Shown here one piece after another: positions 55,019 to 61,493 of a DNA stretch of 64,000 nucleotides. Position numbers and translations under genes: made by a program. The notes under the pieces are model-generated. The model searched no databases. It saw nothing but the letters and a program-made list of their open reading frames with translations, and was not told where the DNA came from. Positions within the stretch are counted from its first letter, which is position 1. The number at the start of each line of letters is the position of its first letter. The DNA is from CAUPWF01 sp036656615 (GTDB taxonomy: Bacteria; Bacillota; Clostridia; Lachnospirales; Lachnospiraceae). The DNA is taken from the NCBI GenBank assembly GCA_036656615.1, contig JAVXHY010000003.1, positions 1-64,000 of the forward strand, written 5' to 3'.

Positions 55019-56674
55019 ATGGGTGCCAGACAAAAGAAAAATAACAATAGCTTTTTAATACAAGGTGCAATACTTGCCACAGCGTCTATTGTTGTAAGAC
55101 TTATAGGATTAGTTTATAGAATCCCATTGACCAATATTATTGGAGATGAGGGAATTGGTTTTTATTCCTGCGCATTTGAGGTATATGGAACGGCACTTTT
55201 GTTATCATCATTCAGCTTGCCACTTGCGGTATCTAAACTAGTATCAGCTCGAGTGATAAAAGGTGAATTTAAAAATGCATTTCGCGTATTTAAAGGTGCT
55301 TTATATTTTGCCCTTGTAGTGGGAGCAATTATAAGCGTGATTATATTTTTTGGAGCAGGATTTATAGCAAAACATATTATGACCTTAGAATTAAGTTCTT
55401 ATGCATTGCGTGTTTTGGCGCCTGGGCTTTTAATTGTAGCAATTATGGGTGTAATACGAGGATATTTTCAAGGATTGGGTACGATGATTCCCACGGCAGC
55501 TTCACAGATTATTGAGCAGATTATCAATGCAATAGTCAGTATTATTGGAGCCAGCTATTTATTTCATGTTGGTAAAAAGATTGGAGAAGCAAAAGGAAAT
55601 GAACTGATGGGTCCTGCAATGGGAGCAGCGGGAGGAACACTTGGAACGGTCATGGGGGCTTTGGCAGCCTGTATATTTTTGGCATTTATTGTGTATGCAT
55701 ATAGTGGTATTATAAAGAGAAAATTAAAATCTGACCAAGGCAAAGATATGGAAAGTTATCATCAGATTGTTGTAATTTTATTTATGACCATTGCTCCTGT
55801 TATATTAAGTTCGGCTGTTTATAATATTGCACAGGTATTGGATCAGGGCGTATTTAATAAAGTCATGTTTGCACAAGGCTATGCAGTAAAAGAATACGTT
55901 GCAATATGGGGCGTTTATAGCGGCAAATCCAGTCTTTTGATTAATGTACCCATGTCCATTGCAAATGCAATCGGAACTTCTGTCATACCAAGTTTGGTGG
56001 CAGTGATGGCTATGAAAAATAAAAAGCATATACATCAGAAGATTCATTTAGCCATTCGTTTTACTATGGTGATTGCAATACCAAGCTTTGTTGGGTATGT
56101 AGTATTGGCATCACCTTTAATGCAGCTGCTCTTTGGTGACGCAAGAAAGCAGCCTGCTTATATGTTAATGTTAGGTGCAATTACAGTTGTTTTTTACTGT
56201 TTGGCGACTGTAATGAATGCTATTTTACAAGGGTTAAATAAGTTGGCTGTACCAGTAATAAATGCGGCTATTTCATTAGTGATACATTTAATTGCATTAT
56301 TTATTATGCTAGTAATGTTTAAATGGGGAATTTATGCGGTTATTGTTAGTAATATTATTTTTGCACTTATTATGTGGACTCTTAATAGCCGAGCGATAAC
56401 TAAAACAATTGGCTATCACCAAGAAAAAGCCAAAACTTTTATTATACCGGGAATTGCCTCAATAATTATGGGGGTTATTACATGGATGGTACATCGCATT
56501 TTAGATGCATGGATCGGAGGACGTATTGCAACGATTATTGCATTGATCATTGCAGTCATTACATATGGAGTCAGCCTTCTGATGTTGGGTGGACTAACGG
56601 AGTCGGAAATTATTAGTTTGCCAGGTGGATCGGCACTTACAACAGTATTAAAAAAAGTACATTTATTGAAATAG
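55019..56674 (+). CDS. SpoVB/MurJ-type lipid flippase
   Basis: 551 residues, about 14 membrane helices of the MOP exporter superfamily. The N-terminus KKNNNSFLIQGAILATASIVVRLIGL and FALPLAVS-like segments match the SpoVB and polysaccharide-flippase group. It could flip lipid II in growth or in cortex synthesis. GGAG at 55009-55012 supports ATG 55019 over TTG 55007. It follows ybeY by 20 bases. Confidence 0.87.
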   Translation: MGARQKKNNNSFLIQGAILATASIVVRLIGLVYRIPLTNIIGDEGIGFYSCAFEVYGTALLLSSFSLPLAVSKLVSARVIKGEFKNAFRVFKGALYFALVVGAIISVIIFFGAGFIAKHIMTLELSSYALRVLAPGLLIVAIMGVIRGYFQGLGTMIPTAASQIIEQIINAIVSIIGASYLFHVGKKIGEAKGNELMGPAMGAAGGTLGTVMGALAACIFLAFIVYAYSGIIKRKLKSDQGKDMESYHQIVVILFMTIAPVILSSAVYNIAQVLDQGVFNKVMFAQGYAVKEYVAIWGVYSGKSSLLINVPMSIANAIGTSVIPSLVAVMAMKNKKHIHQKIHLAIRFTMVIAIPSFVGYVVLASPLMQLLFGDARKQPAYMLMLGAITVVFYCLATVMNAILQGLNKLAVPVINAAISLVIHLIALFIMLVMFKWGIYAVIVSNIIFALIMWTLNSRAITKTIGYHQEKAKTFIIPGIASIIMGVITWMVHRILDAWIGGRIATIIALIIAVITYGVSLLMLGGLTESEIISLPGGSALTTVLKKVHLLK

Positions 56675-56684
56675 GAGTGAGAAA

Positions 56685-57506
56685 ATGAAACCAACGAAAA
56701 AAATAGCTTTATTACATGATTTATGTGGAGTGGGGAAAGCATCATTTACGAATATGATGCCAATTCTTAGTGTTATGGGGGCGGAAGTCTGTCCAATACC
56801 AACGGTGCTTTTATCTACCCATACAGGTGGTTATGGTATCCCGGCAATGTTCAAAGTAGATCCGGACTATATTACTCAATGTGCAAATCATTATGTAGAA
56901 AACAGGGTGTTCTTTGATGTCGTTTTTATAGGTTATTTAGGAAGTATTGAAATGGTAGAAGCTGTAAAATATTTTATTTCCTGTTTTCCAGATGCTAAAG
57001 TGATTATGGATCCAATTATGGGCGATAAAGGGGTTTTCTATGAGAATTTCAATCAATCTTATTGCAGTGCAATTAAATCGTTACTTCCTTATACGGATAT
57101 CTTATTGCCAAACTTAACAGAGTGTTGTTTGATGACGGGTATTGAAATCCAAGGAAATTGGAGTCCTCAAAAGGCAAAAACATTTTGTGAAAGACTGGAT
57201 TTATTTCATGTAGAAGATATGGTTATTACCAGTGTCCCTGTTGGAAAAAATAATAAAGGAATTGCAATTTATCATGATCAAAAGTTTATGTTCCTTGAAA
57301 ATGAACGTGCTTTATCGGATTATCATGGTACTGGGGATGCATTTGATGGTGTTTTTATTGGAAGTATTTTAAAGGACAGGGATATCTTGGAAAGTGTAAA
57401 ATTATCTCATGATTTTGTATTAGCATGTATTAAGGAAAGCAACAAATACGATTATGATGAAAGAGAAGGTCTTATCATAGAGAATAATCTTTCTATGCTT
57501 GTATAA
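56685..57506 (+). CDS. pyridoxamine/pyridoxal kinase
   Basis: 273 residues. The PdxY/PdxK ribokinase fold: HDLCGVGKAS, PTVLLSTHTGGYG, MDPIMGDKG, LLPNLTECCLMTG and the anion-hole YHGTGDAFDGVF. It phosphorylates B6 vitamers to feed the PLP enzymes nearby (lysA, alr, ilvA and the sulfhydrylase). AGGAGTG precedes the ATG. Confidence 0.9.
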   Translation: MKPTKKIALLHDLCGVGKASFTNMMPILSVMGAEVCPIPTVLLSTHTGGYGIPAMFKVDPDYITQCANHYVENRVFFDVVFIGYLGSIEMVEAVKYFISCFPDAKVIMDPIMGDKGVFYENFNQSYCSAIKSLLPYTDILLPNLTECCLMTGIEIQGNWSPQKAKTFCERLDLFHVEDMVITSVPVGKNNKGIAIYHDQKFMFLENERALSDYHGTGDAFDGVFIGSILKDRDILESVKLSHDFVLACIKESNKYDYDEREGLIIENNLSMLV

Positions 57507-57551
57507 ATCTTAGAAAAGAAGCTGATACTATATAAAAAAGGAGTTGTCTTT

Positions 57552-57914
57552 ATGAAACGAAAATATAGTATTGGTTTTTTTTGCGGAATGATAAGTATTA
57601 TTCTTCTGTTAACTGGAGCTTATTATCTTAGTTATCAAAAAGCAGTGAAAAAATATGAAATACAATTAGAGCAGGCTGTTAAACAAGAAGCAACGGTTAC
57701 AACGGATGGACTTGCAAGAAAAGAAACTGGTTATTATTTAAAAGAACGCAATGGTTTTATTCTTGTATATTTATCAGATGGCGTAACGATATATGAAGAT
57801 ACTAATATCAAGGTGGATATTCTTCCGAAAGAATTACAAGATGAAATAAAAAAAGGGAAATATTTGGAAACCACAGAAATATTATACGGATTTTTGGAAA
57901 ATTACTCTAGTTGA
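57552..57914 (+). CDS. single-pass membrane protein with BofC C-terminal-like domain
   Basis: 120 residues. One N-terminal membrane helix (about 8-28), then an external domain with GYYLKERNGFILVYLSDGVTIYE and IKVDILPKELQDEIKKGKYL. These resemble the C-terminal domain of BofC, a sporulation protein. The N-terminal BofC domain is missing. AAAAGGAG precedes the ATG. Its role is unknown; a link to sporulation is inference. Confidence 0.8.
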   Translation: MKRKYSIGFFCGMISIILLLTGAYYLSYQKAVKKYEIQLEQAVKQEATVTTDGLARKETGYYLKERNGFILVYLSDGVTIYEDTNIKVDILPKELQDEIKKGKYLETTEILYGFLENYSS

Positions 57915-58005
57915 CTTTGAGGATAATCCATTAAAATAGTAGACTTCATGAATGTGATAGTGTAAGATGAGAAAAGAATTAATATAGCAGGAAGGAACCA
58001 AAGAG

Positions 58006-58227
58006 ATGGATGCAAATAAAATACAAAGAATCAATGTATTATATAAAAAATCAAAAGCAGAGGGACTAACCACCAAAGAACAGGAAGAGCAGAAATTGTT
58101 AAGACAAGAGTATGTTGCTTCTTTTAAGCAAAACTTAAGAGGTCAGCTAAATCAAATCTCAATCCAGGAGACAGATGGAACGATTACTGATTTAGGGGAA
58201 AAGTATGGAAACAAAAAAGGAAATTAG
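58006..58227 (+). CDS. DUF896 family small protein
   Basis: 73 residues. The family pattern INVLYKKSKAEGLTTKEQEEQ and RQEYVASFKQNLRGQLNQI is complete. Homologs such as YnzC are short helical hairpins of unclear role. Its end overlaps the next gene by 23 bases. Confidence 0.9.
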   Translation: MDANKIQRINVLYKKSKAEGLTTKEQEEQKLLRQEYVASFKQNLRGQLNQISIQETDGTITDLGEKYGNKKGN

Positions 58228-58789
58228 AGTACGCATTATAGAAGCAAGGAAGACATTGACAGATAAGGAACAGAAAATAAAAAGTATGCAAATTTGTGAC
58301 AAGGTGATTTCACACCCATGGTATACGAATGCAAAAGAAGTGTATTGTTATATGAATACACCATTTGAGGTGCAAACCGAATTATTGATTCGTGATGCAT
58401 GGAAAAAAGGAAAACGAGTGGGAATACCTAAAATACAAAATCATACAATGAAGTTCTATTACATTTCTCATATGCAGGATGTAGAAGAGGGAAAATATAA
58501 TATTTTAGAACCAACAACCAAGGAACTGGCCAATAATCCAGAAGCCTTGATTGTTATGCCAGGTGTTGCTTTTGATAAAGAACGCAATCGTATTGGATAT
58601 GGTGGCGGGTATTACGATCGTTATTTGAAGCTTCATCCTTGTGGTCAAACGATTGCTTTGTCTTATGAGATTCAATGTGTATCACATATTTCGGCAGAAG
58701 CATTTGACTTTAGACCAGAAATACTTGTGACAGAGGGTAGAATTCTGCCAATGATAAATGAAGATAATGTAACGGTAATAAGTGAATAA
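58205..58789 (+). CDS. 5-formyltetrahydrofolate cyclo-ligase
   Basis: 194 residues. Returns 5-formyl-THF to 5,10-methenyl-THF. MPGVAFDKERNRIGYGGGYYDRYL (in part GYGGGYYDRYL) is the ATP-site signature. GGGGAAAAG precedes the ATG. The last 118 bases run antisense to the 3' end of the yitT-like gene, and the final 15 or so residues after VTEGRI appear to be an extension into it. Confidence 0.92.
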   Translation: METKKEIRVRIIEARKTLTDKEQKIKSMQICDKVISHPWYTNAKEVYCYMNTPFEVQTELLIRDAWKKGKRVGIPKIQNHTMKFYYISHMQDVEEGKYNILEPTTKELANNPEALIVMPGVAFDKERNRIGYGGGYYDRYLKLHPCGQTIALSYEIQCVSHISAEAFDFRPEILVTEGRILPMINEDNVTVISE

Positions 58790-59331
58790 AAGATTTTATT
58801 CATAGGAATATAAGTCAATGAAAGTAGTAGAACGGTCAGGTCAGTAATGAGGTATGCTTTTGATATCTTACAAGTAGTTAGTTTGGTGATGATAAGTGCC
58901 AGTGCATCATCTCCTCCAGAAGCACCACCGGAACGGACAACGAGTCCCACACCTACGCCGACAAACAGACCACCAAGCATGGCTGCTAGTAAAGGTTGAT
59001 TACTGAAATCAGGCAGAACATAACCAAAAACCTGGTAAGTATTATAAAAACATGAGAAACCTAGACTGGCAATAATGGCATTTTTTAAAAACGCTTTTCC
59101 TAATAGTTTATATCCGAAGAAATAGCAAAGAGAGTCTAGGCAAATACCACTGATTCCTGGCGAAATACCAAACCAGTGTTTCAAGAGCAGTGTCATGCCT
59201 AATACGCCCCCTTCGGTAATTTGACTTTGACTATGAATATTGTATAATCCAAAGGAAAGAATTGCAGTTCCTAATAATAAGGTAAAGTAACGTACCCAAC
59301 TTTTTTGACAATTGTTTGTTTGTGTTGACAT
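58672..59331 (-). CDS. YitT family membrane protein
   Basis: 219 residues with five to six membrane helices. SQITEGGVLGMTLLL, and GLVVRSGGASGGDDALALII are YitT marks. The C-terminal DUF2179 domain of longer members is absent. Residues after SSFIIGR (about the last 25) are encoded opposite the cyclo-ligase gene and look like stop-codon readthrough. The start is ATG 59331 with GGAG upstream; a TTG at 59343 is less likely. Function unknown. Confidence 0.85.
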   Translation of the reverse strand: MSTQTNNCQKSWVRYFTLLLGTAILSFGLYNIHSQSQITEGGVLGMTLLLKHWFGISPGISGICLDSLCYFFGYKLLGKAFLKNAIIASLGFSCFYNTYQVFGYVLPDFSNQPLLAAMLGGLFVGVGVGLVVRSGGASGGDDALALIITKLTTCKISKAYLITDLTVLLLSLTYIPMNKIFYSLITVTLSSFIIGRILPSVTSISGLKSNASAEICDTH

Positions 59332-59381
59332 GATTGACTCCAATCTTTTATGAATTGTAGTTATTTTTATTTACATGTATT

Positions 59382-59412
59382 ACTATAAAGGATATACTAA
59401 CTATATTGTCAA
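59382..59412 (-). promoter_or_regulatory. possible promoter of the yitT-like gene
   Basis: On the minus strand TTGACA (59412-59407), a 19-base spacer and TATAGT (59387-59382). The spacer is long. Confidence 0.4.
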
Positions 59413-59451
59413 TAGTTTTTTAAATAAAGAGCATAAAGGAGAATACATGAA

Positions 59452-60909
59452 ATGAAAAGTACTAATGATTTGGAGGCACTTATAGACAACATAGATATTA
59501 CACAGAAAGCTCCAAGTACAGAGCCTATGCGTCAATATTACTTTATAAAGAAAGCCCGTACTTACATATTAGAAGAAAGTAAAAAATTAGGAAGAAAACT
59601 TACATTTTGTGTCACGACCTTTGGCTGTCAGATGAATGCAAGGGATTCTGAAAAGCTAGTTGGCATTTTAGAAGAAATTGGATATATAGAATCCACAGAG
59701 GAAGATGCCGATTTTGTTATTTTTAATACTTGTACAGTACGTGAGAATGCCAATAAACGTGTGTATGGAAGGTTGGGAAGGCTTAACCTTCAAAAACGAG
59801 CTAATCCACATATGATGATTGGTTTGTGTGGATGTATGATGCAAGAGCCTACTGTAGTAGAAAAATTAAAAAAAAGTTATCGGTTCATTGATCTGATTTT
59901 TGGAACACATAATATCTATAAATTTGCAGAATTAATTATTACAAGATTTGAATCGCAACGAATGGTAATTGATATATGGCAGGATACCAATCAAATCATT
60001 GAGGATTTACCAAGTGAACGTAAATTTACGTTTAAATCAGGTGTAAATATTATGTTTGGGTGTAATAATTTTTGTAGTTATTGTATTGTTCCATATGTAA
60101 GAGGAAGAGAAAGAAGCCGTAATCCTAAAGATATTTTACGAGAAATCAAGCAACTGGTGGCGGATGGAGTAGTAGAAGTGATGCTCCTTGGCCAAAATGT
60201 CAATTCCTATGGAAAAACATTAGAAGAGCCAATTACGTTTGCAGAACTGCTAGAGCAGATAGAGAAGATACAAGGATTAGAGCGTATTCGTTTTATGACC
60301 TCTCATCCAAAGGATTTATCAGATGAATTAATAGATGTGATGAAACATTCTTCGAAAATATGTCGACATCTTCATTTGCCATTGCAATCTGGGAGTACGA
60401 ATATTTTAACAAAAATGAACCGCCGTTATACAAAGGAACAATATCTTGAGCTTGTCAAAAAACTAAAGGTGGCTATTCCGGATATTTCGCTGACTACAGA
60501 TATTATTGTTGGATTTCCGGGCGAAACAGAGGAAGACTTTACAGATACTATGGATGTGATTGAAAAAGTACGCTATGATAGTGCATTTACTTTTATATAT
60601 TCCAAGAGGACGGGGACTCCTGCTGCCGTAATGGAAAATCAAATTCCTGAAGAAGTGATTAAGAATCGTTTTGAACGTTTATTGGAAAGGGTACAGTATA
60701 TTTCTTCAGAAGTGTGTCAAATACATCAAGGCAGTATACAAAAAGCATTGATTGAAGCTGTCAATGATCATGATTCATCCTTAGTAACGGGAAGATTAAG
60801 TAATAATATACTGGTACATCTTCCAGGAGACTGTTCTTTAATTGGTCAGATTATTGATGTAAAATTAGAAACATGTAAAGGATTTTATTATCTGGGAACT
60901 AGGATATAA
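59452..60909 (+). CDS. miaB: tRNA-2-methylthio-N6-dimethylallyladenosine synthase
   Basis: 485 residues. An N-terminal cluster domain (TFGCQMNARDSEKL; NTCTVREN; GLCGCMMQE), the radical-SAM motif CNNFCSYC (about 203-210) and a TRAM domain at about 415-485. It adds the methylthio group to i6A37 of tRNAs. AAAGGAG at 59436-59442 selects ATG 59452; an ATG at 59447 would stop at once. A hairpin follows. Confidence 0.96.
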   Translation: MKSTNDLEALIDNIDITQKAPSTEPMRQYYFIKKARTYILEESKKLGRKLTFCVTTFGCQMNARDSEKLVGILEEIGYIESTEEDADFVIFNTCTVRENANKRVYGRLGRLNLQKRANPHMMIGLCGCMMQEPTVVEKLKKSYRFIDLIFGTHNIYKFAELIITRFESQRMVIDIWQDTNQIIEDLPSERKFTFKSGVNIMFGCNNFCSYCIVPYVRGRERSRNPKDILREIKQLVADGVVEVMLLGQNVNSYGKTLEEPITFAELLEQIEKIQGLERIRFMTSHPKDLSDELIDVMKHSSKICRHLHLPLQSGSTNILTKMNRRYTKEQYLELVKKLKVAIPDISLTTDIIVGFPGETEEDFTDTMDVIEKVRYDSAFTFIYSKRTGTPAAVMENQIPEEVIKNRFERLLERVQYISSEVCQIHQGSIQKALIEAVNDHDSSLVTGRLSNNILVHLPGDCSLIGQIIDVKLETCKGFYYLGTRI

Positions 60910-60930
60910 CTTCCATCTATAATTCCAACT

Positions 60931-60979
60931 ATTGCGTCAAAACTAAGTATTATCATTACTTAGAGGGGGCGCAATTTTT
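60931..60979 (+). terminator. hairpin after miaB overlapping the next ribosome site
   Basis: ATTGCGTC (60931-60938) pairs with GGCGCAAT (60968-60975), and inside it CTAAGTA (60943-60949) with TACTTAG (60957-60963), followed by TTTT. The G-rich ribosome site of the next gene is part of the right arm. Confidence 0.65.
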
Positions 60980-61396
60980 ATGAAGAAATTTAGTGAGTTT
61001 TTATTTCTTTGGACACTGGGTGGATGCCTGTATTACGGATTTGAAATGATGTTCCGGGGATTTTCTCATTGGACAATGTTTATATTGGGTGGTACTTGTT
61101 TCCTGTTTTGTGCATTGCAAGGGATTTGGACGAAGTGGCATGATTCGATAATTACTCAATTGATACGATGTGAAATTTTTGTAGTTTCTTGTGAATTCAT
61201 TACAGGAATGATTGTAAATAAGTGGTTGAAATGGAATGTATGGGATTATAGCAATCTTCCTTATCAATTATTTGGTCAGATATGTCTTCCTTTTGCCATT
61301 ATCTTCTTGGGACTTTGTGCGGTTGGGATTGTGATGAGTGGTTATTTGGTTTATGGTCTATATGGGGAAGTAAAGCCAAAATTTTATGTGCTATAG
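60980..61396 (+). CDS. small membrane protein of the CmpB-like (PF06541-type) group
   Basis: 138 residues, four membrane helices. FLFLWTLGGCLYYGFEMMFRG, HWTMFILGG and KWNVWDYSNLPYQLFGQICLPF are typical of proteins often labelled putative ABC transporter permease. No ATPase partner is adjacent, so transport is not supported. The ribosome site GAGGGGG at 60963-60969 lies within the upstream hairpin. Confidence 0.8.
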   Translation: MKKFSEFLFLWTLGGCLYYGFEMMFRGFSHWTMFILGGTCFLFCALQGIWTKWHDSIITQLIRCEIFVVSCEFITGMIVNKWLKWNVWDYSNLPYQLFGQICLPFAIIFLGLCAVGIVMSGYLVYGLYGEVKPKFYVL

Positions 61397-61397
61397 C

Positions 61398-61427
61398 TTG
61401 CAGTGAAAGCAAGAAGTGTTATATAAT
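61398..61427 (+). promoter_or_regulatory. possible promoter of mutS
   Basis: TTGCAG at 61398-61403, an 18-base spacer and TATAAT at 61422-61427. A 9-bp perfect hairpin (61444-61452 with 61461-61469) lies in the transcribed leader. Confidence 0.55.
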
Positions 61428-61493
61428 GAAATGTAAAACCTATGCATATCGGTTTTTAGTCCGATATGCTGTCAAAAGAAGAGGAGAACGATC

